A stretch of DNA of 64,000 nt, taken from the NCBI GenBank assembly GCA_963759545.1, contig CAVXAB010000019.1:1-64000 (forward strand), in the 5' to 3' direction. The notes under the pieces are model-generated. The model saw only the letters and a program-made list of their open reading frames with translations, had not been told where the DNA came from and did no database searches. The position numbers and the translations under genes were made by a program. This stretch comes from Trebonia sp963759545. GTDB lineage: Bacteria > Actinomycetota > Actinomycetes > Streptosporangiales > Streptosporangiaceae. Shown here piece after piece: positions 26,062 to 34,570 of this stretch; positions within the stretch are counted from its first letter, which is position 1, and each line of letters starts with the position of its first letter.

Positions 26062-26654
26062 CGATTTCTCCATTCGGTTCGTGAGCCGCCGCAGCCCAGG
26101 CCCGCCACGAATGTGGCGAGCAGCCGGAAGCAGGTCGCGTCCCAGCTCGGGTCCGAGCGTCGCGGCTGGGCGAGCATCGCCCCGAACACCACGATGTCGC
26201 GCGGGGTCACGTCCCTGGTGATCGTGCCGTCGGCCCGCCCGCGGTCGATGATCTGCTGGATGACCTGGTGGACCCGCTCACGGACGACCCTGGTCCTTTC
26301 CCACGTCGGGGCCGGGCCGCCATGCAGCGGCAGCACGAGCTCGTTGCGCTGGCTGATCGCCGCCTCGATGAACTGCCTGAGCGCGTCGGCGGCGGTCGCG
26401 CCGTTGCTCTCCGCGGCCTGGGCGTTGACGAGCACCTGCTCGAACGACTCATGGGTGAGATAGCTGAACAGGTCCTCGCGGGTCGGGAAGTGGCGGTAGA
26501 GCGTGCCGATGCCGACTCCCGCCTCGGCGGCGATCGTGGCCATAGGCACGCGCGGGCCCTCCCGGTGCACTGCCGCGGTCGCGGCCCGGGCCAGGGTCTG
26601 GTGGTTGCGGGCCGCGTCGCTGCGCGGTTCGCGCGGATTGCTGTCGGCCACCAT
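26058..26654 (-). CDS. TetR family transcriptional regulator
   Basis: 198 residues from ATG 26654. The N-terminal HTH is LARAATAAVHREGPRVPMAT, then IAAEAGVGIGTLYRHFPTRE, the standard TetR three-helix unit. The C-terminal domain (from about residue 70) is helical with no recognised ligand motif; the overall look is of the SbtR-like branch with TetR_C_33-type ends. It is followed without gap by the NmrA-like gene and is divergent from a cupin gene. A palindromic operator in the intervening 103 bp suggests autoregulation and joint control of both sides. Confidence 0.9.
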   Translation of the reverse strand: MVADSNPREPRSDAARNHQTLARAATAAVHREGPRVPMATIAAEAGVGIGTLYRHFPTREDLFSYLTHESFEQVLVNAQAAESNGATAADALRQFIEAAISQRNELVLPLHGGPAPTWERTRVVRERVHQVIQQIIDRGRADGTITRDVTPRDIVVFGAMLAQPRRSDPSWDATCFRLLATFVAGLGCGGSRTEWRNR

Positions 26655-26701
26655 GCCTTCATTCAACCCCGATCGGCCCTGGCGCGCGCCCGTGCTAGAG
26701 T

Positions 26702-26725
26702 AAAACGGACGAAATCCTCCGTTTT
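26702..26725. promoter_or_regulatory. Probable TetR operator (AAAACGGA-N8-TCCGTTTT)
   Basis: Perfect 8-bp inverted arms at 26702-26709 and 26718-26725, centred in the divergent region between the TetR gene (start 26654) and the cupin gene (start 26758). AT content is much higher than its surroundings. The position fits repression of both promoters. Confidence 0.7.
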
Positions 26726-26757
26726 GAACGCCGCATCGCACCGCAGAGGGAGACACC

Positions 26758-27294
26758 ATGCCGGATCAGCCGGTCCCGGTCCCGCCCGATGACCTGTCCC
26801 GCGGGCTCACGGTCGCGCGGCCCGACGAAGATCAGCGCCTGCCGCACATCGGGCTCGTGGGCGACACGTACACGATCCTCGTGGCCGGCCAGGACACCGC
26901 GGGGAAGTACACCCTCATTGACATGCACGTCCCGCCGGGCGGGGGGCCGCCTCCGCACCGGCACGACTTCGAGGAGATGTTCACCGTCCTTGACGGGGAG
27001 GTGCGGGTGACATTCCGCGGGGAGACCCTCGTCGCCCGGGCGGGGGAGACGATCAACGTGCCGGCCAACGCGCCGCATTCCTTCACCAATGCCTCTGACA
27101 CGCCATCACGGCTGCTGTGCATGTGCGCGCCCGCGGGCCAGGAGGAGTTCTTCGTCCTGGTCGGCCAGCCGGTCACCACGCGGACCGAAGCGCCGCCGCC
27201 GCTCAGCCCGGACGCACAGGCGGCGTTTATCGCGAAGTCGACCAGCCTCGCCCCTCAGTTCAAGACCGAACTTCTGCTGCCAGGCAAGGAATAG
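26758..27294 (+). CDS. Cupin domain protein
   Basis: 178 residues. The ATG at 26758 has GAGGGAGA upstream. The cupin motif 1 is PPPHRHDFEEMFTVLDGEVR (H-x-H-x4-E-x6-G) with metal ligands His, His, Glu. Motif 2 is INVPANAPHSFTNAS with the third His. The C-terminal helical tail (LSPDAQAAFIAKSTSLAPQF) resembles quercetin-2,3-dioxygenase-type single-cupin proteins in actinobacteria. Activity is unknown. It is likely under the adjacent TetR regulator. Confidence 0.88.
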   Translation: MPDQPVPVPPDDLSRGLTVARPDEDQRLPHIGLVGDTYTILVAGQDTAGKYTLIDMHVPPGGGPPPHRHDFEEMFTVLDGEVRVTFRGETLVARAGETINVPANAPHSFTNASDTPSRLLCMCAPAGQEEFFVLVGQPVTTRTEAPPPLSPDAQAAFIAKSTSLAPQFKTELLLPGKE

Positions 27295-27419
27295 CGGAGT
27301 GCGCTCCGAAGGCTAACGAGCCCCTAACGCCGAGCGCCGGTCGGCGGCTTGGCGCGCTAGTAGCGTCGAAGGCGATTCCGGCGGAAATGCCGCCGGCAAC
27401 GGCTTTCGTGAGGTCCGTG

Positions 27420-28880
27420 ATGACTGGGCTCGCTGTGCGCGGGGGCGAAGGCCGTGAACTCCCGCTCGCACCGCCGGCGCGACGCAGGCACGGGCGATGG
27501 TCCACTCCCGCCCTGATCAGGACGCAAGCGGTGGCCATCGCGGCGCTCGCCTGCTGCCTGGCCGCGCTGACCGCCGTCCTGCTCGGCCAGCTTCGCGGGG
27601 ACTTCCAGGCCATCGGGCAGCGGGACGCGCCGGAAGCCGGCGCGACGACCGGACTGTACTTCGCCCTCAACGACATGGACGCGCAGGTGGCGAACGTGCT
27701 GCTGGTCGGCGGCGACTCCGCGCTCGCGGCCAGCAGGGCGCAGGACCTGGCGACCTACACGCGTGACCGCGCGGCCGCCGACACCGATCTTCAGCAGGCG
27801 ACGACCTCCGAGGCCGACAACGCCGCCGCCGAGCAAGGTCTCACCCTGGTCCTCGACCGACTCGGCCAGTACGAGGCACTGGCCGCCGACGCCCTGCTCA
27901 CGAGCCAGCAGTCGCGCAGCGCGGCGGGCCTCGCGCCCGCCGCCGCGATCGCCTACTACCAGCAGGCGACCAGCCTCATGCAGGACAGCATCCTGCCCGC
28001 GGTCGGGTCCCTCAGCACCGTCAGCGCGGCCAAACTGGACACGGCCTACCGCGGTGGCAAGTCGGCCACGGGAACCGGGACCGCATGGGTGGTCATCGCG
28101 GGGGTACTGCTTGCCGCGGCCCTGATGGCGCTCCAGCTCCACCTCGCCGCGCGATTCCGGCGGCTGGTGAACCCGGCACTCGCCGCGGCGACAGTGCTCG
28201 CGATCGCCTTCGCGGCCGTGACGGTGACCAGGCTCAACGCCGAATCTGGCCGGCTGGACGTGGCCAAGCAGGACGCCTTCGACTCCATCCAGGCCCTGAC
28301 CCTGGCGCGCGCGGTGAGCTACGACGCGAACGCGGACGAGAGCAGGTACCTGGTCGATCCTGGCCGCGCCGCGCAGTACCAGAAGTCGTTCCTCGCTAAG
28401 TCGCAGCAGATCGTCAACGTCGGCCCGGTCGGCATCTCCGGCTACGACGCCGCGCTCGCCGCCGACATCGCGGCCTATCAGCGCGACAACTCCGTCGTCC
28501 GGTTCGGCGGGTACCTGGGCGCGGAGTTCCGCAACATCACGTTCGCGGGCGAGCGCCGGGCCGCGCTCGCCACGCTGCTCGCCTTCCAGCGCTACGAGCG
28601 GGACGACCGCACGCTGCGCGCCCTGGCGACAACGAACCTGGCGGCCGCGGTCGGCTACGACACCGGAACCGCCCCGAGCCAGTCCGACGGGGCGTTCAAC
28701 CAGTACGACGCGGCCTTGTCGGCGATCATCGCGATCAACACGAGCGCCTTCACCGCGGCCGTCGCGGACGGTGAGGGTGGCGCCGCCGGCTGGGAGGTGG
28801 GCTTCCCCGCACTGGGCCTCGTGCTTATCGCCACGCTGACGCTCGCCGGGATCAGGCCGCGGCTCGCCGAGTACCGGTAA
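27420..28880 (+). CDS. Four-TM membrane sensor-like protein (GlnX-like topology)
   Basis: 486 residues from ATG 27420; ATG 27387 is an in-frame alternative. There are four hydrophobic helices, at about 34-57, 220-243, 252-275 and 455-477. They frame two outer domains of roughly 165 and 180 residues rich in Ala, Asp and Gln with helical character, so the protein looks like an internal duplication of TM-sensor-TM. This is the layout known for mycobacterial GlnX, the membrane part of the GlnH-GlnX-PknG amino-acid sensing system. No glnH or pknG lies in the window. The GlnX relation is inferred from topology only. Confidence 0.5.
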   Translation: MTGLAVRGGEGRELPLAPPARRRHGRWSTPALIRTQAVAIAALACCLAALTAVLLGQLRGDFQAIGQRDAPEAGATTGLYFALNDMDAQVANVLLVGGDSALAASRAQDLATYTRDRAAADTDLQQATTSEADNAAAEQGLTLVLDRLGQYEALAADALLTSQQSRSAAGLAPAAAIAYYQQATSLMQDSILPAVGSLSTVSAAKLDTAYRGGKSATGTGTAWVVIAGVLLAAALMALQLHLAARFRRLVNPALAAATVLAIAFAAVTVTRLNAESGRLDVAKQDAFDSIQALTLARAVSYDANADESRYLVDPGRAAQYQKSFLAKSQQIVNVGPVGISGYDAALAADIAAYQRDNSVVRFGGYLGAEFRNITFAGERRAALATLLAFQRYERDDRTLRALATTNLAAAVGYDTGTAPSQSDGAFNQYDAALSAIIAINTSAFTAAVADGEGGAAGWEVGFPALGLVLIATLTLAGIRPRLAEYR

Positions 28881-28975
28881 GGGGTAGCTCAGTCACGCGG
28901 TACAGGCTAGCCCCGTGCGGTTCGGGCCTGCCGGCCAGGCGCCGCCGTTGTTAGGCTGGCCGCGGGAGGCACTCG

Positions 28976-29884
28976 ATGGAATCGTTCGCTGGCAAGATCG
29001 CCGTGGTAACCGGGGGCGGCTCAGGGATGGGCCGCGAACTAGTCAGGCAACTAGCGGCCGAGGGCTGCTCGGTCGCCACGTGCGACGTGCACGGGAACGC
29101 GGTCGCGGAGACCGCGGACCTCGCCAGCGCGGGCGCGCCCGCCGGGACCAGGGTCACCAGCCACACCTGTGACGTGGCCGACGAGGCGCAAGTGCTGCGG
29201 TTCCGTGACGAGGTCCTTGCCGCGCACGCCGCCGGCCACGTGGACCTCGTCTTCAGCAACGCGGGCATCGGCGGGGGCGGGAGCTTTATCGCCGATCCGC
29301 GCGAGCAGTGGGAGAGCGTCTTCGCGGTCGACTTCTGGGGTGTCTACTACTGCGCCCGCGCGTTCCTGCCGCTGCTCATCAAGAGCGCCGAGGGCGTGCT
29401 CGTCAACACGAGCAGCGTCAACGGCTTCTGGGCGTCGCTCGGCCAGGGCGTGCCGCACACCGCCTACTCCACCGCCAAGTTCGCGGTGAAGGGGTTCTCC
29501 GAGGCGCTGATCGAGGACCTGCGCGTGCACGCGCCGCACGTCCGGGTCGCCGTCGTGATGCCGGGCCACGTCGCCACGAACATCGTCGCGAACTCGATGA
29601 TGGCCTTCGGCGTGCCCGAGGCCGACGCCCTCGAGGCGAACCAGGGTTTTCACGACAGCGCACCGCTCAGCGCGGCGGGCGCCGCGACCGTCATCCTTGA
29701 CGGCGTGCGGTCAGGCGCCTGGCGCATCCTGGTCGGCGCCGACGCCCACAGCCTGGATGAGTACGTCCGCGCCTACCCGGATGACGCCTACGACTACGCG
29801 AAGCTGACCGCTGCCGCGAGCGACGCGGGGGACAAGGACCCGGCCGCGGTGACCGCCGAGTGGTTCGACGAGGCGGGTCAGTAG
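28976..29884 (+). CDS. Classical SDR family oxidoreductase
   Basis: 302 residues. The ATG at 28976 follows GGGAGG. TGGGSGMGRELVRQLA is the cofactor-binding TGxxxGxG; CDVAD and NAG (VFSNAGIGGGG) are conserved. The catalytic set is Ser in NTSSVNGFW and YSTAKFAVKG (YxxxK). The cofactor acid CDVHG after strand 2 favours NAD(H). The substrate is unknown; no pathway partners are adjacent. It overlaps the convergent small gene by 7 bp. Confidence 0.9.
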   Translation: MESFAGKIAVVTGGGSGMGRELVRQLAAEGCSVATCDVHGNAVAETADLASAGAPAGTRVTSHTCDVADEAQVLRFRDEVLAAHAAGHVDLVFSNAGIGGGGSFIADPREQWESVFAVDFWGVYYCARAFLPLLIKSAEGVLVNTSSVNGFWASLGQGVPHTAYSTAKFAVKGFSEALIEDLRVHAPHVRVAVVMPGHVATNIVANSMMAFGVPEADALEANQGFHDSAPLSAAGAATVILDGVRSGAWRILVGADAHSLDEYVRAYPDDAYDYAKLTAAASDAGDKDPAAVTAEWFDEAGQ

Positions 29885-30105
29885 CGGCCGTACTGCTCGC
29901 GCCACAGGTGATGCGCCTGCTCCTCGGCGAGCCGCCTCGCCTCGCGGCGGTTCAGGTGGCCGTAGCGGTCCTGCTCGAAGTGCTTGTCGATCTCGGCCCC
30001 CACGAACCCGGCGAGGAGCTCCTTGGCGAGCTCGTGGCGCTCGGGGATGCCCTCGCGCTCGCGGTGGTGCTCGTACATCCGCATGGCCTCGAAGGCGCCG
30101 CGCAC
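29878..30105 (-). CDS. Small DUF3759/CipC-like protein
   Basis: 75 residues from GTG 30105, chosen because GGGGAAG sits just upstream and everything before it is low-complexity. RGAFEAMRMYEHHREREGIP, then HELAKELLAGFVGAEIDKHF, then NRREARRLAEEQAHHLWREQ is the helical pattern of DUF3759, best known from fungal CipC (concanamycin-induced) proteins. The bacterial role is unknown. It is convergent with the SDR gene. Confidence 0.65.
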   Translation of the reverse strand: MRGAFEAMRMYEHHREREGIPERHELAKELLAGFVGAEIDKHFEQDRYGHLNRREARRLAEEQAHHLWREQYGRY

Positions 30106-30387
30106 GAGACTTCCCCCCCCTGGACCCGGTCCCGCACGAATGCGGGGTCGGGCCGAACCGGCAGGCAGAAACGGGCCCGGCCCGGCGCCGGTGCTGAACC
30201 CGTCCCGCACGTCGGCGATCCTGCCGCCTGCCACCATGGGTTAGCTGGGCATTCTCGGCCCGCTAGGCTGATCTGGTCACGATCCGCTGCCAGCGTCACA
30301 GGAGGGACCTGCGCGCGGGACTTGCAGCGGCTAATGTCTGTCGCAGCGGGTGAACATTATGTTGCGGCGATATTGAATTGATGGGAC

Positions 30388-32178
30388 GTGCTGCGGGTGG
30401 CGGTAGGCCGGCGGCTGGCGGCGCTCGCGGCGGGCGCCCCCAGGGCGGAGACGACGGCGGACGCGGCTGACGCGGTGCGGCCGCTGATCGCCGCGCACCG
30501 GCGGGTCTTCCCCGGTGCCGACGCGGGGCTGCTCCGCCACGCCTACGACGTCGCCGACCACTGGCACAGCGGGCAGGTCCGCAAGTCCGGCGCCCCCTAC
30601 ATCACCCACCCGCTCGCGGTGGCGATCCTCCTCGCGGACATCGGGATGGACACCACCACGCTGGTGGCCGCGCTGCTGCACGACACCGTGGAGGACACCG
30701 GGCTGACCATCGGCCAGGTGAAGGCGGAGTTCGGCGCGGAGGTCGCGGTCCTCGTCGACGGGGTCACCAAGCTCGACGGGTCGAAGTGGGGCGACCACGC
30801 GGAGAGCGAGACGTTCCGCAAGATGATCCTCGCCGCCTCGATCGACCTGCGGGTACTCGTGATCAAGCTGGCCGACCGCGTGCATAACCTGCGGACGCTT
30901 GGCCACCATCCCAAGCGGGAGAAACGCGAGCGGATCGCCCGGGCGTCCATGGAGCTGCTCGTGCCGTTCGCGCAGCGGCTCGGGCTGTATGACTACCAGC
31001 GGGAACTCGAGGACCTGGCCTTCGCCACGCTCTCGCCCGACGCGCACGGGCGGGTCGCGGAGCTCGCCAGGGAGGCGGAGGCGGAACGGAACTCCGCCCT
31101 GGGCGAGCTGATCACCGGGATGCGCGCCCAGTTGGCCGCGGCCGGGGTCCGTGCCCAGGTGGAGGCCCGCGCGCGGCACCTTTACTCCATCCACCTCAGC
31201 CTGCCGGGAGGGAGCGGCTGGATCTCCGGCGCGGCGGCCGCGGGCGCGGCCGCGGTGCCGCTGCGGCCCACCGACGTGGCCCGCGTCGTGGTGGTGGTCG
31301 ACGGGTCAGAAAACGACTGCTATATCGCGCTCGGCGTGCTGCACGGCCGCTGGCACCCGGTTGACGACAGGTTCCGCGACTACATCAGCCTGCCTAAGTA
31401 CAACATGTACCGCTCACTGCACACGGCCGTCCTCGTCGGCGGCGAGCCCGTCGGCGTGCTGATCAGGACGCAGGCGATGGACGCCGTGGCCACCTACGGG
31501 GTGGCGGCGCGGATCCGCGAGGCGGGCGGCAGGGACGGCAAGGTCAGCGCGGACCTGGCCCGCCAGGCCGACCTCGACTGGCTGGACCGGCTGCTCGCCT
31601 GGCAGCCACTCGCGGCGCCAGGCGACTTCCTCGACGGGCTGCGGGCCGACCTGAGCCACTCGGGCATGGTCGTGTTCACGCCGGACGGAACCCCGGTGAA
31701 GCTGCCCGCCGGCTCGACCGCGGTCGACTTCGCCTACGCGGTCTCCCCGTCCACCGCGGGCAGCGCCGTCGGCGTCCTCGTCAACGGGATGCGCAAGCCG
31801 ATGGAGAACAGCCTGTCGCACGGCCAGGTGGTCGACCTGATCACCGGGCCGTACGCGGACCCGCCGGACTCATGGCTGGCCGCCGCGCACAGCGGGCACG
31901 CCAGGGCCCACCTGAAGGCGGCCATCGCTAGCCGCAAGGCCGAGGAGGCGGCCGCCCTCGGCCGCGCCGCGGTGGCCAAGGCGCTGTCCGCCGGGCGCGG
32001 GCAGGGCGGCGACGCTGGCCGGGAGCTGCGTGACCTGGAAGACGACGGCACCGCCTTCAGCGCGGCCCGCCGCCTCGGCTTCCCCGACCTTGACGCCCTC
32101 TACGAGGCCGTCGGCCGGGAGCAGCTCAGTGCGGCCGGGTTCCTCACGCACCTGGGCATCGCGGTTCCGCGGGCGTGA
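30388..32178 (+). CDS. RelA/SpoT homologue (Rsh) with altered synthetase site
   Basis: 596 residues from GTG 30388. The HD hydrolase domain (about 35-195) keeps YITHP, LLHDTVEDT (H98-D99) and IKLADRVHNLRTL, so (p)ppGpp hydrolysis should work. The synthetase domain (about 225-370) has DVARVVVVVDG, FRDYISLPKYNMYRSLHTAV and then GEPVGVLIRTQAMD. The metal-binding Glu of the usual E(I/V)QIRT motif is Gly356, and the following Gln is Leu. A TGS domain (about 425-490) follows, and there is no ACT/RRM domain; full Rel proteins have about 750-850 residues. The protein is probably a hydrolase-dominant second Rsh, not the main RelA. The hairpin at 32218 may end its transcript. Confidence 0.88.
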   Translation: MLRVAVGRRLAALAAGAPRAETTADAADAVRPLIAAHRRVFPGADAGLLRHAYDVADHWHSGQVRKSGAPYITHPLAVAILLADIGMDTTTLVAALLHDTVEDTGLTIGQVKAEFGAEVAVLVDGVTKLDGSKWGDHAESETFRKMILAASIDLRVLVIKLADRVHNLRTLGHHPKREKRERIARASMELLVPFAQRLGLYDYQRELEDLAFATLSPDAHGRVAELAREAEAERNSALGELITGMRAQLAAAGVRAQVEARARHLYSIHLSLPGGSGWISGAAAAGAAAVPLRPTDVARVVVVVDGSENDCYIALGVLHGRWHPVDDRFRDYISLPKYNMYRSLHTAVLVGGEPVGVLIRTQAMDAVATYGVAARIREAGGRDGKVSADLARQADLDWLDRLLAWQPLAAPGDFLDGLRADLSHSGMVVFTPDGTPVKLPAGSTAVDFAYAVSPSTAGSAVGVLVNGMRKPMENSLSHGQVVDLITGPYADPPDSWLAAAHSGHARAHLKAAIASRKAEEAAALGRAAVAKALSAGRGQGGDAGRELRDLEDDGTAFSAARRLGFPDLDALYEAVGREQLSAAGFLTHLGIAVPRA

Positions 32179-32217
32179 TAACCCGAAGTCGTTCTGGATG
32201 ATGCTGTCGTTGACTTT

Positions 32218-32244
32218 GCCGTGCGGGCTACCGGGCGGCACGGC
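32218..32244. terminator. Possible bidirectional terminator hairpin
   Basis: 7-bp arms GCCGTGC and GCACGGC with a 13-nt loop, between the convergent rsh-like gene and the solute-binding protein gene. No U-tract. Confidence 0.35.
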
Positions 32245-32282
32245 GGCCCGCGACGGCGCCCAGGGGGCGCGTGGACGTCAGC

Positions 32283-33002
32283 TCATCCCGCTGTGAAGGG
32301 GTACTTGAGGCAGGGCAGCCACTCGTCCCAGGCCGCGGCCAGGCGCCCGTCGCCCTTGATCGCCGCGAGGGCCTCGTCGAGCGCGTCGAGCAGCGACGGT
32401 CGCGACTTCGACACGGCGAGGCCCCAGCGGTTCCCCGTCTTCACGGTGAACGCCAGGTCGAACTCGGCCGAGCCTGCCAGGGGGACGAACACGACGTCGT
32501 CGTCGACCACCGCGTCCACGTCGCCGGCCCGCAGCGCCGCCAGCATCTCGCCGAACACGTCGCCGGACTCCCCGCTGAACGGGACGGTGACCGCCTCGTC
32601 GAACGTCTCCGCGAGCGCCATGTTGGTTGACGAGGCGATCGCCGCGATCCGCTTGCCGCGCAGGCCCTCTGGCGAGGTGACGGCGTCTCCGGCGCGGACG
32701 AGCACCGACTCGTGGAAGACGGCATAGGGCGCGGTGAAGTCGGCCACGGCCTGCCTGGTCGGGATGATGCTCTGCCCGCATAGCACCGCGTCGGCCCGGC
32801 CGTCGCGGAGTGACGGCAGCATCTCCGCCCACGGCAGGTACACCCAGGCGAGGTCCCAGCCGAGCGTCTCAGCGAGCAGCGCGCCGACCGCAGGCTCGTA
32901 CCCCAGCCGGCGCCCGTCGGCGCCCGCCAGCTCGAACAAGGGCGCGGCCGCGGAGTTGATGCAGGCCAGCCGCAACGCAGTCACGGGCGGTGTGCTGGTC
33001 AT
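32283..33002 (-). CDS. Solute-binding protein family 3-like protein without signal peptide
   Basis: 239 residues from ATG 33002. The type-2 periplasmic binding fold of amino-acid binding proteins (SBP_bac_3) is visible: LRLACINSAAAPLFEL, then LGYEPAVGALLAETLGWDL, then LRDGRADAVLCG, then FTAPYAVFHESVLVRAG, then LRGKRIAAIASSTN, then LRAGDVDAVVDDD. There is no signal peptide or lipobox at the start, and no ABC permease or ATPase gene nearby. It may act as a cytosolic ligand-binding or enzyme-like protein (cyclohexadienyl-dehydratase fold). It is the last gene of a GntR-led operon, 22 bp after the FAD reductase. Confidence 0.8.
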   Translation of the reverse strand: MTSTPPVTALRLACINSAAAPLFELAGADGRRLGYEPAVGALLAETLGWDLAWVYLPWAEMLPSLRDGRADAVLCGQSIIPTRQAVADFTAPYAVFHESVLVRAGDAVTSPEGLRGKRIAAIASSTNMALAETFDEAVTVPFSGESGDVFGEMLAALRAGDVDAVVDDDVVFVPLAGSAEFDLAFTVKTGNRWGLAVSKSRPSLLDALDEALAAIKGDGRLAAAWDEWLPCLKYPFTAG

Positions 33003-33024
33003 CGCTTCCTCTTCCCTGCGAGTC

Positions 33025-34398
33025 TCATGCGAGCAGCGCCTCGCGCAGCGCGCGGTACCGGGTGGGCGGCAGGTTGAGCGCGACGCTGCCGACCAGGCGC
33101 CCGCCGCGGTGGTAGGTCGCGAGCAGGCCCTTGTCCAGCTCGCCGAGATCGCCTTCGGCGATCACCACGTCATCGGCGAGTCCGGGGGAACCGAAGGACT
33201 GCAGCCGCAGGTCTCCCTGGTCGCTCCAGAAGTAGGGAAGCGGCCGGAACGAGTTCGGCTCAATCGGGTCGCCCTCCAGCTTCGCGTGCAGCGTGGCGGC
33301 GGCGCGGCGGGCGGTGTCCGTCGGCATCGACCAGTGCTCGACCCGGCGCGGCACGTCGTCGAACAGCGGATTGGGGAACCTGGCCACGTCGCCGACCGCG
33401 GTGACCGGCGCACCGGTCACCGAGGCTCTGGGGCCGGAGCCGGTGACCGCGGACAGGGTGTTGTCGCACAGCACGCCGTCGGTCAGGTCGAGGCCGCTGC
33501 CCGCGAGCCACTCGGTGTTCGGCAGTGAACCGATCGCCTCCACCACCAGGTCGGCGGGCAGCACGGCGCCGGCCAGCGCGGGCCCGCCGGACGCGGGCCC
33601 GCCTGAGACCCGGGCGCTGCCCGCGTCCGTACCGTCGGCGAGGACGACGCCGGTGACGCGGTCGTGGCCCGCGTAGGCGATGACCGCCTGCCCGAGGACG
33701 AACGTGATGCCCGCGCGCTCGTGCGCCCGCTGCACCGCGCGGGCAAGCCGCTCGCCGAGGACGCGGAACATCGGCGGGCCGGCCGGCTCGACGACCGTGA
33801 CGTCGCAGCCAAGGGAAAGCGCGGTGCAGGCGACCTCGCAGCCGACGAAGCCGGCGCCGATCACCTGGACGTGCGGCCGGCGGAAACCACCGGGCGCGGC
33901 GGGGTCGGGACCGGCCAGCGCGGCGCGCAGCCCGGCGCGCAGGCTGGCGCAGTCGTCGAGCGTGCGCAGCACGTGCCGCCCGCTGCCCGGGCCCGCGGGA
34001 CCTGGGACGTTGAGCTGGCGCGGGCGCAGGCCGGTGGCGACCACCAGGCCGTCGAAGCGCACCGCGTCGCCGTCGGCCAAGGCAAGCTCGCCCGCGCCGA
34101 GGTCCGCCCTTGTGACGGGCACGCCGAGCCGGAAGTTCACGTCCGCGACCGACGCGCGCCGCCGGAACGCGACCCGCTCGTGCAGTGCGGTGAGGTCGTC
34201 CGCATTGGTTTCCGGCGTGGCTTCCGCGTCGGCGAGATCGTGCGCGAGGAGCTCCTTCGACAGCGGCGGCCGGTTGTATGGCATGTGCGGCTCGGCACCG
34301 ACGACGGTGATGGGGCCGGCGTGACCGGCCGCGCGCAGCTGCTCAGCGGCGCGCAGCCCGCCGAGGCCGGCGCCGGCGATGGCGACGTGCTTGGTCAT
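33025..34398 (-). CDS. FAD-dependent ferredoxin reductase-like oxidoreductase
   Basis: 457 residues from ATG 34398, whose ATGA overlaps the stop of the tiny ferredoxin-like ORF. VAIAGAGLGGLRAAEQLRAA binds FAD; the second Rossmann motif is VIGAGFVGCEVACTALSLG; VTAVGDVARFPN is the FAD phosphate-binding GD motif. PHMPYNRPPLSKELL is typical of rubredoxin/putidaredoxin/ferredoxin reductases serving P450s or Rieske oxygenases. The C-terminal reductase dimerisation domain (YFWSDQGDLRLQSFG) is intact. No P450 gene is present in the window, so its electron acceptor is unknown. Confidence 0.9.
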   Translation of the reverse strand: MTKHVAIAGAGLGGLRAAEQLRAAGHAGPITVVGAEPHMPYNRPPLSKELLAHDLADAEATPETNADDLTALHERVAFRRRASVADVNFRLGVPVTRADLGAGELALADGDAVRFDGLVVATGLRPRQLNVPGPAGPGSGRHVLRTLDDCASLRAGLRAALAGPDPAAPGGFRRPHVQVIGAGFVGCEVACTALSLGCDVTVVEPAGPPMFRVLGERLARAVQRAHERAGITFVLGQAVIAYAGHDRVTGVVLADGTDAGSARVSGGPASGGPALAGAVLPADLVVEAIGSLPNTEWLAGSGLDLTDGVLCDNTLSAVTGSGPRASVTGAPVTAVGDVARFPNPLFDDVPRRVEHWSMPTDTARRAAATLHAKLEGDPIEPNSFRPLPYFWSDQGDLRLQSFGSPGLADDVVIAEGDLGELDKGLLATYHRGGRLVGSVALNLPPTRYRALREALLA

Positions 34399-34448
34399 GC
34401 GCACTGGCCGTGACCGGCGCAGACGTTGAAGTCCACCTCGATGCGCAT
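34395..34448 (-). pseudogene. Ferredoxin N-terminal stub (17 codons)
   Basis: The ATG at 34448 has a strong AGAAGGAG ribosome site 8-10 nt upstream. It encodes MRIEVDFNVCAGHGQCA and stops. The C-x-G-H-G-x-C piece is exactly the first cluster motif of P450-type 3Fe-4S/4Fe-4S ferredoxins, which are about 65 residues long and usually sit beside such a reductase. The remaining 45 or so residues, with the later Cys ligands, are missing. The stop overlaps the reductase start (ATGA). An internal deletion is the simplest reading; the stub may survive as a coupling leader. Confidence 0.6.
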
Positions 34449-34570
34449 GCGGGCGTCTCCTTCTGTTGCCTGGCCGGCTGTCCGGCCGGCGGTGAGGGTA
34501 ACCCGGCGGCGCTGGGGTGGGGTGTCGCCGGGCACCCGCTCGTGGGGAGGGGGTCGTTGAAGGGGCCTGT

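Noticed and set aside
32283..33002. The solute-binding protein as part of an ABC importer
   Set aside because: There is no signal peptide and no permease or ATPase gene beside it.
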